64,000 bases of DNA from Pyxidicoccus xibeiensis (lineage in GTDB: Bacteria; Myxococcota; Myxococcia; Myxococcales; Myxococcaceae): positions 62,001 to 126,000 of the forward strand of contig NZ_JAJVKV010000009.1 in assembly GCF_024198175.1 (NCBI RefSeq). The letters run 5' to 3'. Under the pieces are notes generated by a model. It had not been told where the DNA came from, searched no databases, and worked only from the letters and a program-made list of their open reading frames with translations. Positions 23,956 through 34,226 of this stretch are shown piece after piece. The first letter of the stretch is position 1. Each line of letters opens with the position of its first letter. The position numbers and the translations under genes are program-made.

Positions 23956-25515
23956 TCAGTTCCTGTCTTCCGTCTGGGCGCCGTTGGCACCGTTGGTGCC
24001 GTTGCGCATGAAGAAGTGGGCGCCCTTCTCCAGCAGCAGGCCCGGCAGCTCGCCGCGCTTCTCCCAGAGCTTCATCGGGGCGGTGCCCAGCTTGCGCAGG
24101 TCGTTCGGCTGCAGGTTGGCCGCGCGCCAGGTGAGCTGCTCCACCGCGTCGAAGAGCTTCCCGGCCACCTCGCGCGAGGACATCCGCGACAGCTGGTCCA
24201 GGGTGATGCCGCCCTTGTCCGCCAGCATGCCCGCGGAGCCCGCCGCCCACTTGTCGCTGGCCTTGTTGGACAGCACCCGCGTGCCCGGCCGGGCAATCTT
24301 CACCGGCTCGTACACCGCGGGGCGCGTCTCCGGAATCACGCTCAGCTTCCGGCCGATGGTCTCGAAGGTGTCCAGCACCCGGTCCAGCTGCGCGTCGGTG
24401 TGCGTGGCCATGTACGAGGTGCGGATGAGCGCATGGCCCGCCTCCACCGCCGGCGGAATCACCGGGTTGGCGAAGACGCCGGCCTCGTGCAGCGCCCGCC
24501 AGAAGCGGAAGCACTTCACCTGGTCGCCGATGTGCACCGGCACCACCGGCGTCACCGACACGCCCGTGTCGAAGCCCATGGCGCGGAAGCCGTTGTGCAT
24601 CTTCTCGGCGATGTCCATCAGCCGCTCGCGGCGCTGCGGCTCCGCCTCAATGATCTCCAGCGCCTTGAGCGCCGCGGCGATGGACGCCGGCGTCATGGAC
24701 GCGGAGAAGATGACCGAGCGCGACTTGTGCCGCATGTAGTTGATGACGTCGAACGGGCCCGCCAGCACGCCGCCCAGCGACGCGAAGCTCTTGGAGAACG
24801 TCCCCATGACGAGGTCCGTCTCCTTCTCCAGGCCGAAGTACTCCGACGTGCCGCGGCCCTTCTCGCCCAGCACGCCCATGGCGTGGGCGTCATCCGTCAT
24901 CACCCGGGCGTTGTACTGCTTCGCCAGCTCGGTGATGCGGGGGAGGTTGCACAGGTCGCCCTCCATGGAGAAGACGCCGTCGGTGATGATGATCTTCCCC
25001 GCGTCCGCGTCCGCCTGGGACAGCAGCTGCTCCAGGTGGTCCATGTCGTTGTGGCGGAACTTGCGCTCGGTGGCGAAGGACAGGCGGATGCCGTCCACCA
25101 GCGACGCGTGGTTCTGCCGGTCGCTGAAGACGATGTCGTGACGGCCGAGGATGGACGCCAGCGCCAGGTTCGTCTGGAAGCCGGTGGAGATGACGATGGC
25201 GGCCTCGCGGTTGAGGAACTTCGCCAGCCGCGCCTCCAGCTCCTCGTGCAGCGCCAGCGTGCCGTTGAGCAGGCGCGAGCCCGAGCACGTGGTGCCGAAC
25301 TTCTCCGTCGCCTTGATGGCGGCTTCCTTCACGCGCGGATCCGCGGAGAGGCCCAGGTAGTTGTTGGACCCCACCATGATGACGCGCTTGCCTTCGATCT
25401 CCACCTCGGTGGCGCCATGCGACGCTTCGATGGCCCGGAAGTACGGGTACAACCCCGTGGCTTTCGCGATGCGGTAGTCCTTCCAGTTACGGCATTTGTC
25501 GAAGACGTCACTCAT
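23956..25515 (-). CDS. spt: Serine palmitoyltransferase-type alpha-oxoamine synthase with C-terminal extension
   Basis: A 519-residue PLP enzyme. Residues of about 1-393 cover the alpha-oxoamine synthase fold: GSNNYLGLS at 49-57, SDRQNHASLVDG with His136 stacking the cofactor, DDAHAMGVLG with Asp209/His211, and GTFSKSFASLGG with the Schiff-base Lys242. The family condenses L-serine (SPT), glycine (KBL) or alanine (BioF) with an acyl-CoA; the neighbours point to SPT. Residues of about 394-519 form an extra helical domain (SSREVAGKLFDAVEQLTW, KLWEKRGELPGLLLEKG) not present in Sphingomonas SPT, which is about 420 residues. ATG 25515 is the first gene after a candidate promoter. The extension could bind an acyl carrier or a partner. 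Confidence 0.85.
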   Translation of the reverse strand: MSDVFDKCRNWKDYRIAKATGLYPYFRAIEASHGATEVEIEGKRVIMVGSNNYLGLSADPRVKEAAIKATEKFGTTCSGSRLLNGTLALHEELEARLAKFLNREAAIVISTGFQTNLALASILGRHDIVFSDRQNHASLVDGIRLSFATERKFRHNDMDHLEQLLSQADADAGKIIITDGVFSMEGDLCNLPRITELAKQYNARVMTDDAHAMGVLGEKGRGTSEYFGLEKETDLVMGTFSKSFASLGGVLAGPFDVINYMRHKSRSVIFSASMTPASIAAALKALEIIEAEPQRRERLMDIAEKMHNGFRAMGFDTGVSVTPVVPVHIGDQVKCFRFWRALHEAGVFANPVIPPAVEAGHALIRTSYMATHTDAQLDRVLDTFETIGRKLSVIPETRPAVYEPVKIARPGTRVLSNKASDKWAAGSAGMLADKGGITLDQLSRMSSREVAGKLFDAVEQLTWRAANLQPNDLRKLGTAPMKLWEKRGELPGLLLEKGAHFFMRNGTNGANGAQTEDRN

Positions 25516-25940
25516 GGGTGGCCGGTCTCTCTCTGGGCTGCGACGGGAGGGTGTTGCTGGGGGGGACAGCGGATTCCCGGTCGCCAACGCCCTTGCAGGG
25601 CTCGTTCCGACCTCGGGAAATCTGCGTCCAGCGACCTCCCACGGGGGACGCGGGGCGGTGAATAAAGAGGGTTAGCGACAGTGTCAAGGCGCGGACTGTT
25701 GCTCGGGGCCCGTCCAAGGCCCCCGGCCAGGCGGCCGGCTTGACAGCACCGCGACTTTGATGGCACGCCGCCGGCACACGTCCGTTGGCCAGTGGATACT
25801 GGAAACTGCCGTGTGCACATGGCTGCACGCCCGCCGGAGGGCCTCCGGGGGCTTGGAAGGTTTTGTCCGAGCCCATTGTTTGCGGGGGCCATTGACTGGC
25901 CGGGAATTTGCTTTCGCTGGCCTTCATCGAGGAGTGGACG
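25516..25940. other. Divergent intergenic region between spt and the RND transporter
   Basis: A 425-base stretch without a convincing gene, with lower GC than its flanks near 25660-25680. It contains a candidate minus-strand promoter (25659-25687) for the ceramide genes, and a TTGACA at 25740-25745 on the plus strand that lacks a good -10 box. The transporter's ribosome site GAGGAG is at its right edge. A divergent regulator site might lie here but I see no clear operator. Confidence 0.55.
25659..25687 (-). promoter_or_regulatory. Candidate sigma-70-type promoter for the ceramide operon
   Basis: On the minus strand, a perfect TTGACA (25687-25682) is followed by exactly 17 bases and TATTCA (25664-25659). 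Transcription would begin near 25652, giving an untranslated leader of about 137 bases before spt. Confidence 0.55.
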
Positions 25941-28451
25941 GTGGCGAGGTCTCTGCGGCAGCAGTGGTTCGAGCGGTTCATCCAGACGGCGGTGTCACGG
26001 CCGTGGCAGGTCCTGCTCGCCTTCGCCCTGCTGGCGGCCGGAGGTATGGCGCTGGCGTCGCGGTTGGAGTTCCGCGGGTCGTTCGTGGAGCTGCTCCCCC
26101 AGGGTGCCCGGGAGGTCCAGGACCTGACACGGGTGTCAGAGAAGGCGGGCGGGGACGGGTACCTGGTCATCCTCGCCAAGGGGGACACCCCGGAGCGGCT
26201 GAAGGCCTACGCGGCCGAGCTGAAGGGCCGGCTGGAGGCCCTGCCGGAGGTCCGCTACGTCGAGCACAGCTATGACGTGGACTTCTTCCGCCGACACGGG
26301 CTGCTGCTGCTGCCCGCGGAGAAGCTGGCCGGGCTGCGCCAGGACCTGGAGGCGCGGGTGCGGTACGAGCGCCAGCAGGCCAACCCCTTCTACATCGACC
26401 TGGGGGCCACGCCGCCGCCGCCTGGCTTCGACGAGATTGCCCGGAAGCACGAGCCCAACGCGCCCATGAAGGAGTACCTGGCGAACGCGGACGGCTCGGA
26501 GGTCTACCTCATGCTCAAGCCGTCGGGGACGGCGGGGGACCTGGACTTCGCGCGGCGCTTCGTGGAGCTGGCCATGGGCACGGGCCGGACGCTGGCGTCG
26601 GAGCGCTTCCCCTCGGTGAAGCTGGAGGCCACGGGCAACTTCCAGAACCGCATCGAAGAGGACGCGGTGATGAAGAGCGACCTGGCGCGCGCGGGTATGC
26701 TGTCCGCGCTCATCGCCGTGGGGCTCATCCTGCTGGCCACCCGGCGCATCGCCGCGCTGGCGGTGGTGGGGCTGCCCGTGGTGGTGGGCCTGCTGATGAC
26801 GTTCGGCATCGCCTGGCTCGTCATCGGCCACCTCAACGTGGTGACGGGCTTCCTGGTCGCCATCCTCATCGGCCTGGGCATCGAGTACGGCGTCCACCTG
26901 TGCATGCGCTACTGGGAGGAGCGGCGCGAGAAGTCCTCGCGTGACGCGCTGGCCGCGGCGGTGCGCGGGACGTTTGGCGGGGCCGTCACCTCGGCGGTGA
27001 CGAACGCGGCGGCCTTCTTCGTGCTGCTGCTGGCGCAGTTCCACGCCTTCAACCAGTTCGGCTTCCTGGCCGGCCTGGGCGTGCTGCTGGCGGTGCTGGC
27101 GGCGTACGCGCTGGGGCCCTCGCTGCTGGCCATCGCCGAGCGGCTGCGCCCCGCGCGCCCGGACGCCGCCCCCGCTCCGGCCGGCGCGTCGTCCGTGCCC
27201 GTCATCGCGAAGCCGGCGCGCGAGTGGAAGCGCTGGCCCACGTCGGTCATCGCGGCGCTCGCGCTGTCGGTGGTGGGGTTCGCGGCGTTCTCCGTCGTCA
27301 TCGCCCCTCGGCTGGGCTTCGAGACGGACATGCGGAAGCTGAAGGGGGACTCGCCGGCCTCGCGCCTGGACGACCACGTCACCGCGCAGCTGGGCCAGCC
27401 GCTCAACCCGGCCATCTTCCTGGTGGACGACGTGAAGCAGGCCGGGCAGGTGGAGGAGGTCATCGCGGAGGTGAAGCGCCGCAATGGCGATGACTCGGTG
27501 TTCCTGCGCACCGCGTCCCTCAACGACCTGGTGCCCACCGACCTGAAGCGGCGCGAGGAGGAGCTGTCTGGCATCCGCACGCTGCTGCAGGGCCTGCCGG
27601 CGTCGGCGCGCGACGACGCGCGGCTGAAGGACTTCGAGCGGATGCTGGAGGCGAAGCCGTACGGGCTCGACTCGCTGCCGGTGGAGGTGCGCCGCCGCTT
27701 CGAGGCCACGGACGGCAAGGGCACTTTCCTGCTGCTGTTCCCCTCGGTGTCCAACTACGACACGGAGGACCTGCGGCGCTGGGCGGCGCAGATCGACCAG
27801 GTGGTGGACGGAGCGAAGGCGCGCGGCATCGACATGTCCGTGCTGGACAGCAACCGCATCGCCGCCCGCATCTTCGCGCTGGTGCGCGGGGACGGTCCGC
27901 TCATCCTCTGGTCCGCGGCGGGCGTGGTGTTCTTCGTCATCCTCCTGAGCCTGCGCAGCTTCAAGCGCGCGCTGCTCGTCACCGGGCCGCTGTTCCTGGG
28001 CATGACGTGCCTGGCGGGCGGCATGTACCTGTTCGACGTGCAGCTCAACTTCATCAACGCGGTGGTGCTGCCGAACCTGCTCGCCATCGCCGTGGACAAC
28101 TCCATCCACCTCTTCCACCGGTACGAAGAGGAGGGGCCCGGCTCGCTCGGCAAGGTGGTGCGCCACACGGGCCTGGCGGCGGTGGTGGCCACGCTGTCGA
28201 ACGCGGCGGGCTACGGCGCGCTGCTCGTCGCCAACCACCAGGGCCTGCGCAGCATCGGTCAGATTGCGCTGCTGGGGGTCGTGTGCACCTTCTTGGGGAC
28301 CACGGTCTTCTTCCCCGCGATGCTGGCGCTTCTGGAGCGCTGGAGCGGGCGGAAGGCCGTCGCCGCAGGGGAGGGTGCTGTCGTTCGAAGCCTCGAGCTG
28401 GGCGTGGCCGGCGCGAGCAGTGAGACGCCGGGGGAGCGGAAGTCAGCGTGA
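25941..28451 (+). CDS. RND/MMPL-family transporter, HpnN-like lipid exporter
   Basis: An 836-residue inner-membrane protein. The first hydrophobic segment (PWQVLLAFALLAAGG) is followed by a large periplasmic domain, then five helices (VGLILLATRRIAALAVVG through YALGPSLLAIAE); the pattern repeats in the second half. GFLVAILIGLGIEYGVHLCMRYWEE-type and LLAIAVDNSIHLFHRYEE segments, the Asp-containing helix 4 motifs of this superfamily, are visible in each half. HpnN-type proteins move hopanoids or other lipids to the outer membrane. I chose GTG 25941, which has GAGGAG nine bases upstream. It overlaps the PAP2 gene and is divergent from the ceramide genes, suggesting lipid export. Confidence 0.85.
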   Translation: MARSLRQQWFERFIQTAVSRPWQVLLAFALLAAGGMALASRLEFRGSFVELLPQGAREVQDLTRVSEKAGGDGYLVILAKGDTPERLKAYAAELKGRLEALPEVRYVEHSYDVDFFRRHGLLLLPAEKLAGLRQDLEARVRYERQQANPFYIDLGATPPPPGFDEIARKHEPNAPMKEYLANADGSEVYLMLKPSGTAGDLDFARRFVELAMGTGRTLASERFPSVKLEATGNFQNRIEEDAVMKSDLARAGMLSALIAVGLILLATRRIAALAVVGLPVVVGLLMTFGIAWLVIGHLNVVTGFLVAILIGLGIEYGVHLCMRYWEERREKSSRDALAAAVRGTFGGAVTSAVTNAAAFFVLLLAQFHAFNQFGFLAGLGVLLAVLAAYALGPSLLAIAERLRPARPDAAPAPAGASSVPVIAKPAREWKRWPTSVIAALALSVVGFAAFSVVIAPRLGFETDMRKLKGDSPASRLDDHVTAQLGQPLNPAIFLVDDVKQAGQVEEVIAEVKRRNGDDSVFLRTASLNDLVPTDLKRREEELSGIRTLLQGLPASARDDARLKDFERMLEAKPYGLDSLPVEVRRRFEATDGKGTFLLLFPSVSNYDTEDLRRWAAQIDQVVDGAKARGIDMSVLDSNRIAARIFALVRGDGPLILWSAAGVVFFVILLSLRSFKRALLVTGPLFLGMTCLAGGMYLFDVQLNFINAVVLPNLLAIAVDNSIHLFHRYEEEGPGSLGKVVRHTGLAAVVATLSNAAGYGALLVANHQGLRSIGQIALLGVVCTFLGTTVFFPAMLALLERWSGRKAVAAGEGAVVRSLELGVAGASSETPGERKSA

Positions 28452-29425
28452 GTTCCTGGTCATTCCAGAGGTCTCGGGGCATCGAAGTGGTGCATCGCGA
28501 GCGAGAGGTCCAGGTCCGCCTGAACACGGTGGACCTCATCTGCCTGGTCTCCTGCTCACTGGGGGCGCTGGTGTGCGTGGGCCCGGCCCGCTGGGCGCCG
28601 GGGGCGCTGCACAACGCCGCGCTGTTCGCCTTCATGGCGGTGGGCCCGCTGGTCCTTCGCACGCTGGAGGCCATGTATCCGGGCCGCCGGGGCATCACCG
28701 TGCTGGCGGACTTCTGGTTGCTGCCGGTGGCGGTGCTGACGCACAGCTGGCTGTCGCCCATCGTGGACGCGCTCAACCCGCTCCTGAAGGACGCGCAGCT
28801 GGTGGCGGCGGACCAGCGGCTGTTCGGGTTCCAGGCGGCGGTGGAGCTGGCGCGGCTGGTGCCGCCCTGGCTCAACGACATCCTGATGGTCTGCTACTAC
28901 GGCCACTTCGTCTGGCCGCTGGTGCTGGGCATCGCGCTCTACCGGCGCTCGCGGGGGCCGTCGTCCGACTTCGAGGAGTGCCTCACGGGCATGGGGTTGC
29001 TGTTCTTCCTCACCTACGCGGCCTACGCGATGGTGCCGGCGGTGGGGCCCCGCTACTTCCTCATCGGCTCGTTCGACGGGCCGCTGAAGGGCGCGGTGCT
29101 GACGCCGCTGCTGGACTCGGTGATGCGCACGCCGCTGTACGCGCGGGACTGCTTCCCGTCGGGCCACACCGGCACCACGCTGCTGGTCCTCTTCTACGCG
29201 TGGCGCTTCGCCCGGCGCCTCTTCTGGGTGATGCTGCTGCCGGGCATCGGCCTCATCATCGCCACGCTGGCGGGGCGCTTCCACTACGCCACGGACCTGG
29301 TGGCGGCAGTGCCCCTGGTCATGGTGGTGGCGGGGCTGGCGCTGGGGCTGTCCCGGGCCGCGCGGCAGCGCGAGGTCGTCAAGGGCGCGCGCTCGGTGCC
29401 AGTGGACGCTATCGTGCGTCCCTGA
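28448..29425 (+). CDS. PAP2-superfamily membrane phosphatase/transferase
   Basis: A 325-residue polytopic protein with about six membrane segments. The PAP2 signature is present late in the chain: CFPSGHTGTTLLVLFYAW (motif with catalytic His) and HYATDLVAAVPLV (second catalytic His with Asp). The spacing and the CxPSGH form resemble the Aur1/IPC-synthase branch, which transfers polar head groups to ceramide, but phosphatidate or undecaprenyl phosphatases share the motif. The GTG start overlaps the transporter stop by four bases. Next to ceramide synthesis genes it is a plausible head-group enzyme; this is inference from position. Confidence 0.78.
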   Translation: MSSWSFQRSRGIEVVHREREVQVRLNTVDLICLVSCSLGALVCVGPARWAPGALHNAALFAFMAVGPLVLRTLEAMYPGRRGITVLADFWLLPVAVLTHSWLSPIVDALNPLLKDAQLVAADQRLFGFQAAVELARLVPPWLNDILMVCYYGHFVWPLVLGIALYRRSRGPSSDFEECLTGMGLLFFLTYAAYAMVPAVGPRYFLIGSFDGPLKGAVLTPLLDSVMRTPLYARDCFPSGHTGTTLLVLFYAWRFARRLFWVMLLPGIGLIIATLAGRFHYATDLVAAVPLVMVVAGLALGLSRAARQREVVKGARSVPVDAIVRP

Positions 29426-29470
29426 GCGCCGGCCTCACCCCGAGGGCCCGGCCAGGAGGAGCTTCCTTCC

Positions 29471-30664
29471 ATGTCCAGGCCCGTGTCCGCGCAGCGCGTC
29501 ACCCGGTTCGGCACCACCGTCTTCTCCGAGTTCAGCGCGCTGGCAGCGAAGCACGGCGCCGTCAACCTGGGGCAGGGGTTCCCGGACTTCGACGGGCCGG
29601 ATGCCATCAAGGAGGCCGCGCAGCGCGCCATCCGTGACGGGGTGAACCAGTACGCCATCAGCATGGGCGCGAAGGACCTGCGGCTCGCCATCTCCGAGCA
29701 CTCGGCGCGCTTCTACGGCCAGCAGGTGGACCCGGACACCATGGTGACCGTCACGAGCGGCGCCACCGAGGCCATCCTCGACGTGATGCTGGGGCTGGTG
29801 GACCCGGGCGACGAGGTGGTGGCCTTCGAGCCGTATTACGACTCGTACGACGCCAACATCACCTTCGTTGGCGCCACCCCGCGCTACGTGCCGCTGCGGC
29901 CGCCGGACGAGGCGCATCCGGAGTGGTGGTTCGACCGGGACGAGGTGCGCGCCGCGTTCGGCCCGCGCACGCGGCTGCTCATCCTCAACTCGCCGCACAA
30001 CCCCACGGGCAAGGTCTTCACCCGCGAGGAGCTGGAGTTCCTGGCCGCGCTCTGCGTCGAGCACGACGTGAAGGTGCTGTCGGACGAGGTCTACGAGCAC
30101 ATCGTCTTCGCGCCGGCGAAGCACGTGCGCCCGGCCACGCTGCCGGCGCTGGCGGACCGCACCGCGACGGTGAGCAGCGCGGGGAAGACGTTCAGCCTCA
30201 CGGGGTGGAAGATTGGCTGGGTGATTGCGCCTCCGCCGCTGCGGGACGCCGTGCAGCGCGCGCACCAGTTCGTGACGTTCGCCACCGCGTCGCCCCTGCA
30301 GGCGGCCATGGCTGCGGCGCTACGGCTGCCGGACGCGTACTTCGCGGAGCTGACGGCGACGTACACGGCGAAGCGGGAGCGGCTGCTGAGCGGGCTGCGC
30401 GAGGCGGGGCTGACGGCGTATGCGCCGCAGGGCAGCTATTTCATCCTCGCGGACATTGCCCGGTACGGCTTCCCGGACGACATCGCGTTCTGCCGGCACC
30501 TGGTGTCGGAGGTGGGCGTGGCAGCGATTCCTCCGAGCGTCTTCTACGGCCCGGAGCACCGTCACCTGGGCCAGAAGCTGGCCCGCTTCGCCTTCTGCAA
30601 GACGGAAGGCGTGCTGGACGAGGCCGTGCGGCGCCTGCGCGCGAAGCTGACGCCGGGGCGCTGA
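29471..30664 (+). CDS. Class I/II aminotransferase (methionine/kynurenine-type)
   Basis: A 397-residue fold-type I PLP enzyme. NLGQGFPDFDGP at the N-terminus, TVTSGATEAI, AFEPYYDSYDA, LILNSPHNPTGKVFT, DEVYEHIVF and SSAGKTFSLTGWKIGW (Schiff-base Lys) are in family order, closest in pattern to YbdL/kynurenine aminotransferase-type enzymes, which transaminate methionine and aromatic amino acids. AGGAGGA lies ten bases before ATG 29471. It follows the PAP2 gene by 45 bases and ends 19 bases before the convergent icmF stop. A direct link to lipids is not evident, though transamination of branched-chain or other amino acids could feed the mutases. Confidence 0.88.
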   Translation: MSRPVSAQRVTRFGTTVFSEFSALAAKHGAVNLGQGFPDFDGPDAIKEAAQRAIRDGVNQYAISMGAKDLRLAISEHSARFYGQQVDPDTMVTVTSGATEAILDVMLGLVDPGDEVVAFEPYYDSYDANITFVGATPRYVPLRPPDEAHPEWWFDRDEVRAAFGPRTRLLILNSPHNPTGKVFTREELEFLAALCVEHDVKVLSDEVYEHIVFAPAKHVRPATLPALADRTATVSSAGKTFSLTGWKIGWVIAPPPLRDAVQRAHQFVTFATASPLQAAMAAALRLPDAYFAELTATYTAKRERLLSGLREAGLTAYAPQGSYFILADIARYGFPDDIAFCRHLVSEVGVAAIPPSVFYGPEHRHLGQKLARFAFCKTEGVLDEAVRRLRAKLTPGR

Positions 30665-30683
30665 GGCTCAACCCCCGGCGGCG

Positions 30684-33600
30684 CTACATGTTCCGCCGGT
30701 ATTGGCCGCCCACGTCGTACAGCGCGCGGGACAGCTGGCCCAGCGTGCACACCTTGCACGCGTCCATCAGCGCGGCGAACACGTTGCCGTTGTCCAGCGC
30801 GGCGCGGCGCACCGCCTCCAGCGCCTTCGTGGCCGTCGCCTCGTTGCGCTTGCGGAAGGCGTCGCGCGAGGAGATGGCGTAGTCCTTCTCCTCCTTCGTC
30901 GCGCGAATCACCTCCGGTGGCTGCACGGTGGGCGAGCCCTTCGGGTCCAGGAAGGTATTCACCCCGATGATGGGCAGCGTCCCGTCGTGCTTCAGCGTCT
31001 CGTAGTAGAGCGACTCCTCCTGGATCTTCGAGCGCTGGTACATGCGCTCCATGGCGCCCAGCACGCCGCCGCGCTCGGAGATGGCGCGGAACTCCGTCAG
31101 CACCGCCGCCTCCACCAGGTCCGTCAGCTCCTCGACGATGAACGAGCCCTGGTTGGGGTTCTCGTTCTTCGACAGGCCGAACTCCTTGTTGATGACCAGC
31201 TGGATGGCGAGCGCCCGCCGTACACTCTCTTCGGTGGGCGTGGTGATGGCTTCGTCATACGCGTTGGTGTGCAGGGAGTTGCAGTTGTCGTTGAGCGCCA
31301 GCAGCGCCTGCAGCGTGGTGCGGATGTCGTTGAAGGCAATCTCCTGCGCGTGCAGGGAGCGGCCGGAAGTCTGGATGTGGTACTTCAGCTTCTGCGAGCG
31401 GTCGTTGCCGTTGTACTTGTCGCGGATGGCCTTGGCCCAGATGCGGCGCGCCACGCGGCCGAGCACCGTGTACTCGGGGTCCATGCCGTTCGAGAAGAAG
31501 AACGACAGGTTGGGCGCGAAGTCGTCGATGTCCATCCCGCGCGACAGGTAGTACTCGACGAAGGTGAAGCCGTTGGCCAGCGTGAAGGCCAGCTGGGAGA
31601 TGGGGTTCGCCCCGGCCTCCGCGATGTGGTACCCGGAGATGGACACCGAGTAGAAGTTCCGCACCTTCTGGTCGATGAAGTACTGCTGGATGTCGCCCAT
31701 GACGCGCAGGGCGAACTCGGTGGAGAAGATGCAGGTGTTCTGCGCCTGGTCCTCCTTGAGGATGTCCGCCTGCACGGTGCCACGCACCGACTGCAACGTC
31801 TTCGCGCGGATCTTCTCGTACACCTCGCGCGGCAGCACCTCGTCACCGGACACGCCCAGCAGCAGCAGGCCCAGCCCGTCGTTTCCCGCGGGCAGGTCGC
31901 CCTGGTAGCGCGGACGGGGCAGGCCGCGCTCGCGGTAGATGGCGTCGATCTTCTTCTCCACCGCCTCCACCTGGCCGTTCTCGCGGATCCACTTCTCGCA
32001 CTGCTGGTCCACGGCGGCGTTGAGGAAGAAGCCCAGCAGCATGGGCGCCGGGCCGTTGATGGTCATCGACACGGACGTGGACGGGTCCGCCAGGTCGAAG
32101 CCCGAGTAGAGCTTCTTCGCGTCGTCCACGTTGGCGATGGACACGCCCGAGTTGCCCACCTTGCCGTAGATGTCCGGCCGGTGGTCCGGGTCCTCGCCGT
32201 ACAGCGTCACGGAGTCGAACGCGGTGGACAGGCGCTTCGCGGGCAGGCCGCGTGACACGTAGTGGAAGCGCTTGTTGGTGCGCTCCGGGCCGCCCTCGCC
32301 GGCGAACATACGGGCGGGGTCCTCGCCCTCGCGCTTGAGCGGGAAGACGCCCGCGGTGAACGGGAAGGCGCCCGGGGCATTCTCACGCAGGAGCCAGGTG
32401 AGGATGTCGCCCCAGTCCTCGTAGCGGGGCAGGGCAATCTTCGGGATGCGCAGGTGCGAGAGGGACTCGGTGTAGAGGTCCAGCTCGATGACGCGATCTC
32501 TCACCTGGTACTGGTACTTCGCCGCCGCGTAGCGCCGCTTCGTCGCCGGCCACTCGGCCAGCAGGCGCCGGCAGTCCGGGTGCAGGCGGCTCTCCAGGTC
32601 CTGGTACAGCGCCACCAGCTCGCCCAGGTACGCGGGCTCGCCCTCCACGCGCTCGGTCACCTGCACCACGTCGGTGGTGTCCTTGGGCTCGACGATCTCC
32701 AGGCGCTTCTTGCCCACGTTGGCGCGCAGGGCCTGGATGGTGCCGTGCAGTTGGTACATGCGCCGGGCGATGGCGGCCTGGGCGCGCACGAAGCCGTCAT
32801 AGGCTTCGCACGTCTCGACAATCTCCGCGAGGTAGCGCGTGCGCTCCGGCGGGATGATCCACTTCTTCTCGCTCATCCCAGGGGTGAGCTCGAAATGGGA
32901 CTGGAGCGGCGCGCCCGTCTTCTTCACCAGCGCGTCCATGATGGCCCGGTACAGCTGGTTCATCCCCGGGTCGTTGAACTGCGAGGCGATGGTGCCGTGT
33001 ACTGGCACCGCGTCGTCGGCGAGGGTGAAGGCGTTGTGGTTGCGCTTCCACTGCTTGCGCACGTCGCGCAGCGCGTCCAGCGAGCCGCGCTTGTCGAACT
33101 TGTTGATGGCGATGACGTCCGCGAAGTCGAGCATGTCGATCTTCTCGAGCTGCGTCGCCGCGCCGTACTCGGCCGTCATCACGTAGAGCGACACGTCCGA
33201 GTGCTCGGTGATCTCGGTGTCCGACTGGCCGATGCCGGACGTCTCCACGACGATGAGGTCGAAGCCCGCCGCCTTGCACACCTCGATGGAGTGGGCCACG
33301 TGCCGCGACAGGGCCAGGTTGCTCTGCCGCGTGGCCATCGACCGCATGTAGACGCGCGAGCTGTCGATGGAGTTCATCCGGATGCGGTCACCGAGGAGCG
33401 CGCCGCCGGACTTGCGCTTGGACGGGTCCACGGAGAGCACGGCGAGCGTCTTGTCCGGGAAGTCGGCGAGGAAGCGGCGCACCAGCTCGTCCACGAGGCT
33501 GGACTTGCCCGCGCCGCCGGTGCCGGTGATGCCAAGCACGGGCACCCGGGGCGCGTCCACATGCGCTTCCGCCATGGCCTTGCGCAGCTCCTCACCGGCG

Positions 33601-34151
33601 TCCGCGAAGTTCTCCGCGATGGTGATGAGCGAGGCGATGCGGTCCGCCTCGCGGGGCAGGGGCCTGGCGACCAGGGGCTTGAAGTCCGGCTGACGCTTCT
33701 CGAAGTCGCACTTGGAGATGAGGTCGTCGATCATCCCCTGCAGGCCCATGGCCCGGCCGTCGTCCGGCGAGTAGATGCGGGTGACGCCGTACTTGTGCAG
33801 CTCCTCGATCTCCGAGGGGAGGATGGTGCCGCCGCCACCGCCGAACACCTTGATGTCCGCGCCGCGCTCGCGCAGCAGGTCGATCATGTACTTGAAGTAC
33901 TCGACGTGGCCGCCCTGGTAGGAGGTGATGGCGATGCCCTGGGCGTCCTCCTGGATGGCACAGTCGACGATTTCCGCCACGGAGCGGTTGTGGCCCAGGT
34001 GGATGATCTCCGCGCCAGACGCCTGCATCAGGCGGCGCATCACGTTGATGGCGGCGTCATGCCCGTCGAACAGGCTGGCGGCCGTGACGATGCGGACGTG
34101 GAAGCGGGGCTTGTAGGGCTGGGGAGGGGTGGTCGGCTGAGCGTGTCGCAC
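30684..34151 (-). CDS. icmF: Fused isobutyryl-CoA mutase
   Basis: A protein of 1155 residues. The domain order is that of IcmF: an N-terminal B12-binding domain with FDGHD at 28-32, a MeaB-like G-protein domain with P-loop [11 protein letters not shown] near 208-218, [20 protein letters not shown] and the NKFD specificity motif, a linker, then the mutase TIM barrel in the last half ([28 protein letters not shown]). It interconverts isobutyryl-CoA and n-butyryl-CoA, and some relatives act on isovaleryl/pivalyl-CoA. The G domain repairs the cofactor. GTG 34151 is the only reasonable start. It is the last gene of the mutA-mutB-meaB run, 75 bases after meaB. Confidence 0.92.
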   Translation of the reverse strand: MRHAQPTTPPQPYKPRFHVRIVTAASLFDGHDAAINVMRRLMQASGAEIIHLGHNRSVAEIVDCAIQEDAQGIAITSYQGGHVEYFKYMIDLLRERGADIKVFGGGGGTILPSEIEELHKYGVTRIYSPDDGRAMGLQGMIDDLISKCDFEKRQPDFKPLVARPLPREADRIASLITIAENFADAGEELRKAMAEAHVDAPRVPVLGITGTGGAGKSSLVDELVRRFLADFPDKTLAVLSVDPSKRKSGGALLGDRIRMNSIDSSRVYMRSMATRQSNLALSRHVAHSIEVCKAAGFDLIVVETSGIGQSDTEITEHSDVSLYVMTAEYGAATQLEKIDMLDFADVIAINKFDKRGSLDALRDVRKQWKRNHNAFTLADDAVPVHGTIASQFNDPGMNQLYRAIMDALVKKTGAPLQSHFELTPGMSEKKWIIPPERTRYLAEIVETCEAYDGFVRAQAAIARRMYQLHGTIQALRANVGKKRLEIVEPKDTTDVVQVTERVEGEPAYLGELVALYQDLESRLHPDCRRLLAEWPATKRRYAAAKYQYQVRDRVIELDLYTESLSHLRIPKIALPRYEDWGDILTWLLRENAPGAFPFTAGVFPLKREGEDPARMFAGEGGPERTNKRFHYVSRGLPAKRLSTAFDSVTLYGEDPDHRPDIYGKVGNSGVSIANVDDAKKLYSGFDLADPSTSVSMTINGPAPMLLGFFLNAAVDQQCEKWIRENGQVEAVEKKIDAIYRERGLPRPRYQGDLPAGNDGLGLLLLGVSGDEVLPREVYEKIRAKTLQSVRGTVQADILKEDQAQNTCIFSTEFALRVMGDIQQYFIDQKVRNFYSVSISGYHIAEAGANPISQLAFTLANGFTFVEYYLSRGMDIDDFAPNLSFFFSNGMDPEYTVLGRVARRIWAKAIRDKYNGNDRSQKLKYHIQTSGRSLHAQEIAFNDIRTTLQALLALNDNCNSLHTNAYDEAITTPTEESVRRALAIQLVINKEFGLSKNENPNQGSFIVEELTDLVEAAVLTEFRAISERGGVLGAMERMYQRSKIQEESLYYETLKHDGTLPIIGVNTFLDPKGSPTVQPPEVIRATKEEKDYAISSRDAFRKRNEATATKALEAVRRAALDNGNVFAALMDACKVCTLGQLSRALYDVGGQYRRNM

Positions 34152-34226
34152 GCGCGTACACTAGAAGTGCGATGCGGGGCCGGCAAGCGATTGAGACGGC
34201 GTGTGCCCGCCGGACGACGCGGGCTG

